Under the pieces are notes generated by a model. That model did no database searches. It was not told the origin of the DNA and was given only the letters and a program-made list of their open reading frames with translations. From the NCBI RefSeq assembly GCF_020424085.1, contig NZ_CP080203.1, positions 1,116,001 through 1,180,000 on the forward strand: a stretch of 64,000 bases of DNA, written 5' to 3'. This DNA comes from Mycetocola spongiae (lineage in GTDB: Bacteria; Actinomycetota; Actinomycetes; Actinomycetales; Microbacteriaceae). The position numbers and the translations under genes were made by a program. This document shows, in pieces, positions 8,311-16,299 of this stretch (its first letter is position 1; each line of letters starts with the position of its first letter).

Positions 8311-8832
8311 CTATTCGCTCATGATGGCGTGCACGCGGTAACCCTCCAGGCGCTCGCGCCCGGTCATTCCCGCCAGCTCCAGCACCAGGCCAAAGCCCGC
8401 CACCGTATATCCGGCGCGCTCGATCAGCGCCGCCGAGGCCAGGCAGCTTCCGCCGGTGGCCAGGACGTCGTCGAGGATGAGCACGCGACTTCCCTGCGGC
8501 AGCTGCCCGGGACGAATCTCCAGGGCGGCCGTGCCGTATTCCAGCTGATACTCCTGGTGGAGCACCTCGCCGGGGAGTTTGCCCGCCTTGCGCACGGCAA
8601 TCAGCGGTTTATGCGCGGCATAGGCCACGGCCGAGGACAGCAGGAAGCCCCGCGCCTCAACACCGGCCACCGCGTCATACTCGCCCGCGAAGGCCCCGGC
8701 GAGCTCGTCGATCACGGCGCGATAGGCGTCGGCATCGGCAAAAACCGGGGTGAGGTCGCGGAAGAGGATTCCCGGCTTGGGAAAGTCTTGGATGGTGACG
8801 GAGTGTTCCAGCACCAGATCGGCTGCGGACAA
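8311..8832 (-). CDS. apt: Adenine phosphoribosyltransferase
   Basis: A 173-residue adenine phosphoribosyltransferase that salvages adenine to AMP using PRPP. The PRPP-binding loop VLILDDVLATGGS (about residues 114-126) is complete. The N-terminal block FPKPGILFRDLTPVF and the GVEARGFL segment are typical of APT. The start is a TTG 4 nt after the stop of the FKBP gene, so the two genes form an operon and translation is probably coupled. In many actinomycetes apt sits between secDF and relA; here it pairs with an FKBP isomerase gene. Confidence 0.93.
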   Translation of the reverse strand: MSAADLVLEHSVTIQDFPKPGILFRDLTPVFADADAYRAVIDELAGAFAGEYDAVAGVEARGFLLSSAVAYAAHKPLIAVRKAGKLPGEVLHQEYQLEYGTAALEIRPGQLPQGSRVLILDDVLATGGSCLASAALIERAGYTVAGFGLVLELAGMTGRERLEGYRVHAIMSE

Positions 8833-8836
8833 GGGG

Positions 8837-9205
8837 TTACTTCACGCCCAGCAGGTCGATCACGAAGATCAGGGTCTGACCGGAGAGGGGGTGGCCTCCG
8901 CCGGCGGGGCCATAGGCCAGGTGCGGCGGGACGGTGAGCTGGCGACGGCCGCCCACCTTCATGCCGGGGATGCCCTCCTGCCAACCGGAGATCAGGTTGC
9001 GCAGGGGGAAGTTGATGGACTGGCCGCGGCTCCACGAGGAGTCAAACTCCTCGCCGGAGTCATAGGCCACACCGAGGTAGTGTACGTCCACGGTGGAGCT
9101 GGCCTGGGCCTCGTCGCCCTCGCCGATGACGAGGTCAACGACCTCAAGCTCGGTGGGTGCGGGGCCGACGGGTGCGTCGATTTCGGGCTTCGTGTTATTG
9201 GTCAT
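8837..9205 (-). CDS. FKBP-type peptidyl-prolyl cis-trans isomerase
   Basis: A 122-residue single-domain FKBP, predicted to speed proline isomerisation during protein folding. There is no signal peptide or membrane helix, so it is cytosolic. Conserved parts are VDVHYLGVAYDSGEEFDSSW, the core NLISGWQEGIPGMKVGGRR and the terminal HLAYGP...TLIFVIDLLGV. It is the first gene of a two-gene operon with apt. Length and domain fit small bacterial FKBPs. Confidence 0.92.
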   Translation of the reverse strand: MTNNTKPEIDAPVGPAPTELEVVDLVIGEGDEAQASSTVDVHYLGVAYDSGEEFDSSWSRGQSINFPLRNLISGWQEGIPGMKVGGRRQLTVPPHLAYGPAGGGHPLSGQTLIFVIDLLGVK

Positions 9206-9265
9206 GACTCAATCAAACCGCGTCCCGGCCCCCAGGTCAAAAGAACACGTTACGCCAGACGCAAA

Positions 9266-9301
9266 ACCCGGTGTCGGGACCCGCGGGTCCCGACACCGGG
9301 T
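9266..9301 (-). terminator. Terminator of aspA (36-nt perfect palindrome)
   Basis: Positions 9267-9300 form a perfect 34-nt palindrome (CCCGGTGTCGGGACCCG and its complement), extended by one A/T pair. On the minus strand it is followed by TTTT. It lies 15 nt past the aspA stop codon. Confidence 0.85.
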
Positions 9302-9316
9302 CGAGTGTGATGCCGG

Positions 9317-10753
9317 CTAGGCCTGGATGATCGGAATCGACGTGGTGATGGCCTCCATGCCTGACAGGCGCGCGGGCGAGAGCTGCTTGGTGACCTCCTC
9401 GCGGGTCATCAGGTCGGCCTCGACCACCAGGTCGGCGACGCGGCGGCCCGTGAGCAGCGCGGTCTTGGCAAGCGCGGCGGCGGCGGAATAGCCGATGAAC
9501 GGCGTGAGGGCGGTGATCGCACCCACCGAGACACCCACCATCGACTCGAGGCGCTCCTCATTGGCGGTGATGCCGTCGATGCAGTTCACGCGCAGGGTAT
9601 TGCAGGCGCGGGCCATCCACGTGATCGACTGCAGCAGCGAGTGTGCGATGACCGGCTCGAAGGCGTTGAGCTGAAGCTGTCCACCCTCCACGGCCATGGT
9701 CACGGTGACATCGGCGCCCACCACGGAGAAGGCCACCTGGTTAACCACCTCGGGGATCACGGGGTTCACCTTGCCCGGCATGATCGAGGAACCGGCCTGG
9801 CGCGGCGGGAGGTTGATCTCGCCGAAGCCTGCCTGCGGGCCCGAGGAGAGCAGTCGCAGGTCGTTACAGATCTTCGAGAGCTTCACGGCCGAGCGCTTCA
9901 GCGTGCCCGAGAAGGACATAAAGCCACCCACGTCGCTGGTGGCCTCCACCAGGTCGGGGGCGGTCGAGAGCTTCAGGCTGGTGATGTCGTTGAGGTGACG
10001 CACAACGATCGCGGCATAGCGCGGGTCCGCGGTGATGCCGGTGCCGATTGCGGTGGCCCCGAGGTTGATCTCGGCCAGCAGCGGCAGGGTCTCCTGGAGG
10101 CGGTCATAGTCCTCGCCGAGGGTGGTGGCGAAGCCGTGGAACTCCTGGCCGAGGGTCATCGGCACGGCGTCCTGCATCTGGGTGCGTCCCACCTTAAGCA
10201 CGTGGTTGAACTCCACGGACTTGGCGTTAAAGGATCCGCGCAGGGCCTTCAGCTCGGTGAGCAGGGTCTGCAGGGAGAACGCCAGCGCAATCTTAATCGA
10301 CGTGGGATATACGTCGTTGGTGGACTGGCTGCGGTTGGTGTGGTCCAGCGGGGAGATATAGGAATAATCGCCCTTTTCGCGGCCGGCGATTTCGAGGGCG
10401 AGGTTGGTGATGACCTCATTGGCGTTCATATTGGTGGAGGTTCCGGCCCCACCCTGGATCACGCCCACCACAAACTGGTCGTGCAGTTCTCCGTCGAGGA
10501 TGCGCTGACACGCGGCCTCGATATACCGGCCCTTTTCGGTGCTCAGCACACCCAGCTCCACGTTGGCGCGGGCCGCGGCCATCTTCACGGCGGCGAGGCC
10601 GTTCACGAGGTCGGGATATACGGAAATCGGTCGCTTGGTGATATCGAAGTTTTCCAGCGCGCGGGCGGTATGTACCCCCCAGTAGGCGTCGGCCGGAATT
10701 TCTACCGATCCCAGGGAATCGGATTCGGTGCGGGTTGCGGTGTTCTCAGTCAT
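9317..10753 (-). CDS. aspA: Aspartate ammonia-lyase
   Basis: A 478-residue aspartase of the fumarase/aspartase superfamily, converting L-aspartate to fumarate and ammonia in the cytosol. The superfamily signature GSSIMPGKVNP forms the flexible catalytic SS loop. Other active-site blocks are GGAGTSTNMNANEVI and the SQSTNDVYPTS region. The last 20 residues match the aspartase C-terminus rather than fumarase. The frame extends 52 codons upstream without family similarity; the ATG at 10753 follows GAGCGAGG and is chosen. It is monocistronic. Confidence 0.93.
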   Translation of the reverse strand: MTENTATRTESDSLGSVEIPADAYWGVHTARALENFDITKRPISVYPDLVNGLAAVKMAAARANVELGVLSTEKGRYIEAACQRILDGELHDQFVVGVIQGGAGTSTNMNANEVITNLALEIAGREKGDYSYISPLDHTNRSQSTNDVYPTSIKIALAFSLQTLLTELKALRGSFNAKSVEFNHVLKVGRTQMQDAVPMTLGQEFHGFATTLGEDYDRLQETLPLLAEINLGATAIGTGITADPRYAAIVVRHLNDITSLKLSTAPDLVEATSDVGGFMSFSGTLKRSAVKLSKICNDLRLLSSGPQAGFGEINLPPRQAGSSIMPGKVNPVIPEVVNQVAFSVVGADVTVTMAVEGGQLQLNAFEPVIAHSLLQSITWMARACNTLRVNCIDGITANEERLESMVGVSVGAITALTPFIGYSAAAALAKTALLTGRRVADLVVEADLMTREEVTKQLSPARLSGMEAITTSIPIIQA

Positions 10754-10960
10754 TTTTCCTCGCTCTGTAGCTGCGTCGGATTCCATGAGGATATTCACGG
10801 TGGCTCCATTGCCCTTGGTGTTGTGAAAGGGGCTCGTGACAACCATAGTCTCGAAATTTTGATGGCGTTTGGGATCGCCGGAATTGCGTCCGAAATGCCG
10901 GAAATACACCGCTGGGGATGCCTATTGGGCAACCAAAGGATGCCCCCGGACAACTTTCGT

Positions 10961-10998
10961 AAAAAACGCGGCCGGCCTCCCTGGGGAGACCGGCCGCG
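10961..10998 (-). terminator. Terminator of the NCS2 permease gene
   Basis: A 9-nt perfect stem CGCGGCCGG/CCGGCCGCG encloses an inner CTCC/GGAG stem. On the minus strand it is followed by TTTTTT. It lies 18 nt past the stop at 11016. Confidence 0.88.
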
Positions 10999-11015
10999 GA
11001 TGCGGTGCGGTGAGG

Positions 11016-12452
11016 CTAGCCGATCAGCGCCTCGATGGGGCCGCGGGCGAAGTACACGGCAAAGCCGATTGCCACGATCCACAGCAGCGGGCTGATCTGG
11101 CGGATCTTGCCGGCAAACGCGTGCAGGATAACCCAGGAGATGAAGCCCACGCCGATACCGTTGGCGATCGAGTAGGTCATCGGCATCACGGTGATCGTGA
11201 GGAAGACCGGCAGCGCCACCGAGTATTCGGTCCAGTCGATCTCCTTGATCTGCGCGATCATCATGGCACCCACGATGACGAGCATGGCCGAGGCCACCTC
11301 GGAGGGCACGATCTGGGTGAGCGGGGTGAAGAATACGGCGAGCAGGAAGAGCGCACCGGTCACGATATTGGCCAGACCCGTGCGGGCACCCTCGCCGATA
11401 CCGGCACCGGATTCCACAAATACGGTATTCGAGGAGCCCGAGCTCATACCACCGGCGATGGCTCCGACACCCTCAACCACAAGCGCGGACTTCAGGCGGG
11501 GGAAATTGCCCTTGGCATCGGCCAGGCCGGCCTCCTTGGACAGGCCGGTCATGGTGCCCATGGCGTCAAAGAAATTGGAGAATACAAGCGTGAAGACCAC
11601 CATGACTCCGGCGAGCACACCGAGGCGCTCAAATCCGCCGAAGTTGAACTGACCCAGCAGGCCCAGGTCGGGCAGCGCCACGATATTGCCGGTGATCTCG
11701 GGAACCGTGAGGCTCCAGCCGCCGGGGTTCTGGCCGCCGTTGGAGGCACCAATTTTGAAGATGGCCTCGGCGATGATCGCCAGCACGGTGCTCGTGACCA
11801 GGCCGATCAGCAGGGCACCCTTCACGCGGCGGGCCACGAGGATACCGGTGAGCAGCAGGGCGATGATAAACATCACGGTGGGAACGGTGGTGATCGAGCC
11901 GTCCTGGCCGAGGCCAATCGGCGGGGAGGAGAGACCACTGGAGGTCACAAAGCCGGCGTTCACAAAACCGATGAAGGCGATAAACAGGCCGATACCCACG
12001 GAGATGGCAACCTTAAGCTGCACGGGAACGGCGTCGAAGATCATGCGGCGCAGGCCGGTCACGGCCAGCAGCACGATGATAAATCCGTTGATGACCACGA
12101 GGCCCATGGCCTCCTGCCACGTGACCTGGCCCACAACGCTCACGGCGAGGAAGGAGTTAATACCCAGTCCGGCGGCAAAACCGAAGGGAAGTCGGGCGAC
12201 AACACCAAAGAGAATGGTCATGACACCCGCGGTGAGTGCCGTGACGGCACTCACCTGGGCGAAGTCGAGGGCGTTGCCCGCGACATCCTCGTGACCGGCC
12301 AGAATGATCGGGTTCAGCACCACGATATAGGCCATCGTGACGAAGGTGACCAGGCCGCCGCGGATTTCCGCGCCAATGGTCGAGCCCCGCTTCGTGATCT
12401 CAAAAAATGTATCAATTCCGGATTTTACGCTCGGCGCGTTTTCTGAGGCCAC
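11016..12452 (-). CDS. NCS2 family purine permease (AzgA-like)
   Basis: A 478-residue integral membrane protein of the NCS2/AzgA group, which imports hypoxanthine, guanine or adenine by proton symport. Signatures are FFEITKRGSTIGAEIRGGLVTFVTMAYIVVLNP at the N-terminus, GLGINSFLA in helix 3, and SGSSNTVFVESGAGIGEGARTGL in the substrate region. The start is a GTG at 12452 with GAGAGGAG 10 nt before it; a far upstream ATG would overlap the divergent gene. It faces a uracil/xanthine permease gene across about 100 bp. Confidence 0.9.
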   Translation of the reverse strand: MASENAPSVKSGIDTFFEITKRGSTIGAEIRGGLVTFVTMAYIVVLNPIILAGHEDVAGNALDFAQVSAVTALTAGVMTILFGVVARLPFGFAAGLGINSFLAVSVVGQVTWQEAMGLVVINGFIIVLLAVTGLRRMIFDAVPVQLKVAISVGIGLFIAFIGFVNAGFVTSSGLSSPPIGLGQDGSITTVPTVMFIIALLLTGILVARRVKGALLIGLVTSTVLAIIAEAIFKIGASNGGQNPGGWSLTVPEITGNIVALPDLGLLGQFNFGGFERLGVLAGVMVVFTLVFSNFFDAMGTMTGLSKEAGLADAKGNFPRLKSALVVEGVGAIAGGMSSGSSNTVFVESGAGIGEGARTGLANIVTGALFLLAVFFTPLTQIVPSEVASAMLVIVGAMMIAQIKEIDWTEYSVALPVFLTITVMPMTYSIANGIGVGFISWVILHAFAGKIRQISPLLWIVAIGFAVYFARGPIEALIG

Positions 12453-12552
12453 TAGTTGGGCACTCCTCTCAAAAAGTATGTCTGTGAAATAGCATAGAGT
12501 GTCCTCGACTGACTTGACGACTTCAGATTCTGCACTCACAGAAAGTAAATAC
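12453..12552. promoter_or_regulatory. Shared promoter region of divergent nucleobase permeases
   Basis: A 100-bp AT-richer gap lies between two nucleobase permease genes. TATGCT on the minus strand near 12490 and TTGACG on the plus strand near 12515 resemble promoter hexamers, but neither has a convincing partner. No purine riboswitch fold was recognised. Confidence 0.3.
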
Positions 12553-13836
12553 ATGGCCTTACCCTGGACCCTGCACGGCGATGGAAAGAACGTGGGGGCC
12601 CGCGAGATCGTGGCCCCGGGCGAGCGACTGAGCTGGCCCCGCACCATCGGTATTGGTGCCCAGCACGTGGTTGCCATGTTTGGTGCCACCTTCCTGGTGC
12701 CCGTGCTCACCGGATTCTCTCCGAGCACCACCCTGCTGTTCTCGGGAATCGGCACGCTGCTCTTCCTGATCATCACGAAAAATAAGCTGCCCAGCTATCT
12801 GGGTTCCTCGTTTGCGTTTATCGCGCCGATCGGTGCGGCCACCGCGAGCCACGGCCAGGACAGCGCGCTGCTGGGCGTGGTTGTGGTGGGCATCATGCTC
12901 GCCCTGATCGGCCTGCTGGTGAACTGGACCGGGACCGGCTGGATTGACCGCCTGATGCCCCCGGTGGTAGCCGGTTCGATCGTGGCGCTGATCGGTTTTG
13001 CCCTCGGCCCGGCCGCCTGGAATAACACCAAGGAGGCGCCGATCACCGCGCTCATCACGCTTTTTGCCGTGGTGATCTGCTCGGTGATCTTCCGCGGAAT
13101 CCTCGGCCGCCTGGCGATCTTTGTGGGCGTTATCGTGGGTTATGTTTTTGCCGCGCTCCGCGGCGAGATCGACTTCACGGCTTTCCACGAGGCGGACCTA
13201 TTTGGCCTGCCCACGTTTATCACCCCGGCGAACCCGTTTATGGATGCCTCGATCTGGGGCGTGCTGCCCGCGTTCCTGCCCGTGGTGCTGGTGCTGATTG
13301 CCGAGAACGTGGGCCATATTCGTGGTGTGGCGCAGATGGTGGACCAGCCCGAGCTGAATAAGCTCACGGGTCGGGCGCTCTTTGCCGATGGCCTCGCGAC
13401 GATCTTCGCCGGCTCCGGCGGAGGCGCGGCCACCACCACCTATGGCGAGAATATCGGCGTGATGGCCGCGACCCGGATCTATTCCACCGCCGCCTATTGG
13501 GTGGCCGGTATCGCCGCGATCCTGCTCTCGCTCTCCCCCAAGGTGGGTGCGCTGATCGCGACCATTCCCCCGGGCGTGCTTGGCGGTGTCACCACGGCAC
13601 TCTACGGCCTGATCGGCATCATCGGTGTCAAGATCTGGCTGGATAATAAGGTGGACTTCTCGCTGCCCAAGAACCAGTTCACGGCCGCCTCGGCCCTGAT
13701 CATCGGCGTGGGCCAGTACCTCGTGATCGTGGAGGGTGTGGAGTTTAACTCGATCGCCCTCGGCTCGATCGCCGCGATTGTGCTCTATCACCTGATGAAC
13801 GTCATCGCGAAGTGGCGCGGCACCGAGGAGAACTAG
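12553..13836 (+). CDS. Uracil/xanthine permease (UraA/NAT family)
   Basis: A 427-residue nucleobase-ascorbate transporter family permease. It begins MALPWTLHGDGK, then QHVVAMFGATFLVPVLTGFSPSTTLL (helix 1) and the family signature region around LIAENVGHIRGVAQM with the substrate-binding Glu. GSGGGAATTTYGENIG matches the NAT-type helix 10 block. It should import uracil or xanthine with protons. The ATG at 12553 is preferred, with AGAAAG 7 nt upstream; a GTG at 12499 would add 18 non-conserved residues. Confidence 0.92.
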   Translation: MALPWTLHGDGKNVGAREIVAPGERLSWPRTIGIGAQHVVAMFGATFLVPVLTGFSPSTTLLFSGIGTLLFLIITKNKLPSYLGSSFAFIAPIGAATASHGQDSALLGVVVVGIMLALIGLLVNWTGTGWIDRLMPPVVAGSIVALIGFALGPAAWNNTKEAPITALITLFAVVICSVIFRGILGRLAIFVGVIVGYVFAALRGEIDFTAFHEADLFGLPTFITPANPFMDASIWGVLPAFLPVVLVLIAENVGHIRGVAQMVDQPELNKLTGRALFADGLATIFAGSGGGAATTTYGENIGVMAATRIYSTAAYWVAGIAAILLSLSPKVGALIATIPPGVLGGVTTALYGLIGIIGVKIWLDNKVDFSLPKNQFTAASALIIGVGQYLVIVEGVEFNSIALGSIAAIVLYHLMNVIAKWRGTEEN

Positions 13837-13855
13837 TCCCCTCGCAGCGCCCCGC

Positions 13856-13884
13856 GGCCCGCCTCCCCTCCGGAGAGGCGGGCC
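13856..13884 (+). terminator. Hairpin terminator of uracil permease
   Basis: A 9-nt perfect stem GGCCCGCCT/AGGCGGGCC with an 11-nt loop lies 20 nt after the stop codon. There is no T tract. Confidence 0.6.
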
Positions 13885-13936
13885 GTATCGGTAGGATAAG
13901 GAGCGCCATCCGCCATCAAACATCTGGAGAATTCCA

Positions 13937-14254
13937 ATGAGTGAACCCGTAGTTGTTACCGCCCTGTTTATTCCCGTCGAGGGAAAGCTGGACGAGGTCA
14001 TCGCCGCGCTGCGCCCGGCCATTGCCGCCGTGCACGAGGAGGAGGGCTGCGAGCTCTACGCGATTAATCAGCACCCGGACGGCACCGTGCTGATGATCGA
14101 AAAGTGGACCAGCACCGACCTGCTGGATATCCACGGCGCCGGACCGGCTGTGGCCGCGCTGAACGCCTCTCTTGAGGGCCTGCTGGCGCGCCCCGTGGAG
14201 GTCACCCGCCTCGCCCCGATTCCGGCCGGTACGCCCATGCAGGGCGAGCTCTAA
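13937..14254 (+). CDS. Antibiotic biosynthesis monooxygenase (ABM) domain protein
   Basis: A 105-residue single-domain ABM/YgiN-like protein with a dimeric ferredoxin-like fold. It shows ALFIPVEGKLDEVIAALRPAI, the HEEEGCELYAINQHPD strand-turn and MIEKWTSTDLLDIH, which match the family order. Relatives oxidise quinols or aromatic polyketides without cofactor, or act as heme or isomerase enzymes, so the substrate is open. GGAGA lies 7 nt before the ATG. It stands alone between two hairpin terminators. Confidence 0.8.
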   Translation: MSEPVVVTALFIPVEGKLDEVIAALRPAIAAVHEEEGCELYAINQHPDGTVLMIEKWTSTDLLDIHGAGPAVAALNASLEGLLARPVEVTRLAPIPAGTPMQGEL

Positions 14255-14269
14255 AAGCCGCCGCAAAGT

Positions 14270-14314
14270 AAAACGGACGGCCACACTCCCGAGGGAGCGT
14301 GGCCGTCCGTTTTA
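14270..14314. terminator. Bidirectional intrinsic terminator
   Basis: A near-perfect 20-nt stem (AAACGGACGGCCAC... / ...GTGGCCGTCCGTTT) ends in TTTT on both strands. It separates convergent genes. Confidence 0.9.
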
Positions 14315-14324
14315 TCGTGTTCGT

Positions 14325-14663
14325 TTAGCCGCCGTGCAGCGCCGGGACGATCAGATAGATGCCAAAGAGCACAACCGCGGCACACAGGCCAAAGCAGGCA
14401 TAGGCGCCAAAGCGGGCGATGTTTTTCTGCAGCGGGCTCAGCGGGTTTTTCTTGGCCGCCTTCGCCGCGCGCTTCTCCGCCTGCCGAATCTCCGATTTGG
14501 TATACACGGTGATCGCATCGGTGAACTCCGCGGGGATCACCACGGGCACGCGGCCCGCGGCGACCAGCAGGCGCACGCCCGAGGCATAAAGCGTGACCAC
14601 CACGAGGGTTCCGCTGAGCGCGGCGATAAACACGGTCAGGAATGCAATCCAGTCGATGCTCAT
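14325..14663 (-). CDS. Small two-helix membrane protein paired with PiT
   Basis: An unrecognised 112-residue protein with two predicted membrane helices (about residues 5-28 and 85-108). The intervening basic cytoplasmic loop contains KRAAKAAKKNP. Its ATG overlaps the PiT stop codon by 4 nt, so translation is coupled. Small membrane genes next to PiT are common in actinomycetes. It may help phosphate transport, but nothing in its sequence proves that. Confidence 0.75.
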   Translation of the reverse strand: MSIDWIAFLTVFIAALSGTLVVVTLYASGVRLLVAAGRVPVVIPAEFTDAITVYTKSEIRQAEKRAAKAAKKNPLSPLQKNIARFGAYACFGLCAAVVLFGIYLIVPALHGG

Positions 14664-16102
14664 TTGCCGTCCTCCCGGTCTTCCGTGGCCTCTTCGCGGG
14701 CCTTAGCCTCGGCCTTGGCGCGGGCCTTAGCCTCGGCACGGGCCTTGGCCCGCTGCGCCGCCTTAAATTCGGCCTTGACCTCGGCCTTGACCTCGGCGCG
14801 GATCTCCGCGCGCTCCTCGGCCCGGGCGGCCGCCTCCAGCTTGGCTTCCTCCTTGGCCTCGGCCTTGGCCTCCGCCTTTGCCTCGGCGAGTGCCTCCAGC
14901 TTGGCCTCAACCTTTGCGGGGATCTTCTTGGGCTCCACGTCCTCGGGGATGACCACGGCCAGTCCCGATTCGGCCACATCGGCCACGGTGGATTCCACGA
15001 TGGACTCCTTGGTGCGGCGCGACCACAGGTAGATGAACAGCACGGCGCTGAAGCCCACCACGGCGTCAAAAACGATACCGGCGGTGCCGAAGGTCTCCGC
15101 GAGATACGCGGCCCCTCCGCCCACGATCGCGGCGGCGGGAAGCGTCATGAGCCAGCCCATGCCGATCCGGCCGGCGGTGCCCCACTTCACCTTGGACCCG
15201 CGGCGGCCGAGGCCGGAGCCGATGACCGATCCCGAGGCCACCTGGGTGGTGGACAGGGCAAAGCCGAGGTGGCTCGACGCGAGGATCGTGGCGGCGGTGG
15301 AGGTTTCCGCGGCGAAGCCCTGGGCGGGCTTCACCTCGGTCAGGCCACTTCCGAGTGTCGCAATGATGCGCCAGCCACCCACATAGGTGCCCAGGGCGAT
15401 TGCGAGGGCACAGACCAGGATCACCCAGAACTGCGGATTGGTATCGTCCGAGGACTGCGCACCCACGGCCACGAGGGTCAGGGTGATCACACCCATCGTC
15501 TTCTGCGCGTCATTGGTTCCGTGGGCGAGTGCCACCAGCGAGGACGTAAAGATCTGGCCATAGCGGAAACCGGAGCGCCCATCGGGCTTGCCGTCATAGC
15601 GGCGGGTCATCGCATAGACCAGGCGGGTGGCCAGGAAGGCGATGAGCCCCGCGGTAAATGGCGCCAAAATCGCCGGGAGGATCACCTTGGACAGCAGCTG
15701 ACCGCCGTCAATAGAGGTGAATCCGATACCCACGATTGCGGCACCGATCAGGCCACCAAACAGGGCATGCGAGGAGCTGGAGGGAAGACCCAGCAGCCAC
15801 GTGAGCATATTCCAGATGATGGCGCCCAGCAGGCCCGCGAAGATGAGTTCCGGGGATATTGAGACCCCACCCTCGCCCTCGCGAATAATGCCGTGGGAAA
15901 TGGTTTTGGAGACCTCGGTGGAGAGGAAGGCTCCCACCAGGTTCAGGATGGCCGCGAGTGTCACCGCGACCTTTGGCTTCATGGCACCGGTGGCGATGGG
16001 GGTCGCCATTGCATTCGCGGTGTCGTGAAAACCATTGGTGAAGTCGAAAAATAGCGCGAGCGCTATAACAAGAATAACGATGAGGGTTACGTCCACCGGC
16101 AT
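14660..16102 (-). CDS. pitA: Low-affinity inorganic phosphate transporter (PiT family)
   Basis: A 480-residue PiT phosphate permease that moves metal-phosphate with protons. The duplicated family signature is seen twice, as FTNGFHDTANAMATPI (about residues 22-37) and ALAHGTNDAQKTMGVI (about 192-207). The family core ends near residue 360. The remaining roughly 90 residues are a highly charged Ala/Glu/Lys/Arg tail built of EAKA-type repeats, predicted to be one long cytoplasmic helix. This tail is not part of the usual family. ATG at 16102; candidate PHO boxes lie just upstream. Confidence 0.93.
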   Translation of the reverse strand: MPVDVTLIVILVIALALFFDFTNGFHDTANAMATPIATGAMKPKVAVTLAAILNLVGAFLSTEVSKTISHGIIREGEGGVSISPELIFAGLLGAIIWNMLTWLLGLPSSSSHALFGGLIGAAIVGIGFTSIDGGQLLSKVILPAILAPFTAGLIAFLATRLVYAMTRRYDGKPDGRSGFRYGQIFTSSLVALAHGTNDAQKTMGVITLTLVAVGAQSSDDTNPQFWVILVCALAIALGTYVGGWRIIATLGSGLTEVKPAQGFAAETSTAATILASSHLGFALSTTQVASGSVIGSGLGRRGSKVKWGTAGRIGMGWLMTLPAAAIVGGGAAYLAETFGTAGIVFDAVVGFSAVLFIYLWSRRTKESIVESTVADVAESGLAVVIPEDVEPKKIPAKVEAKLEALAEAKAEAKAEAKEEAKLEAAARAEERAEIRAEVKAEVKAEFKAAQRAKARAEAKARAKAEAKAREEATEDREDGK

Positions 16103-16128
16103 TTTTCTCTGAGTCGGGACTCCCCCGC

Positions 16129-16161
16129 GTTCAAAATCAGTTCATCAGGATTTCACGAACA
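16129..16161. promoter_or_regulatory. Candidate PHO box (three 11-nt direct repeats)
   Basis: GTTCAAA (16129), GTTCATC (16140) and TTTCACG (16151) are spaced exactly 11 nt apart, the unit length of actinomycete PhoP boxes (consensus GTTCACC-like). They lie 27-59 bp upstream of the phosphate transporter start and read on the opposite strand. A partly overlapping inverted repeat (16140-16160) is an alternative reading. Confidence 0.45.
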
Positions 16162-16299
16162 TTTTTTGTCTTCGAGGTTGCCATGATTGATGGCCAAGTC
16201 GATACTTCCACCCGATACCCGCGCAGTCAACTCGACATGGGGATTTTGGACGCGCGAAAGCACGAGGATTTTCCCGGTGATTTCGGCGATTCCCGGAAT

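Noticed and set aside
12453-12552. Purine riboswitch before the nucleobase permeases
   Set aside because: No three-way junction or conserved loop sequence was found in the 100-bp gap.
14642-15862. Plus-strand frame with Gly/Leu repeats opposite the PiT tail
   Set aside because: It is the complement of the EAKA repeat region; periodic composition explains it.
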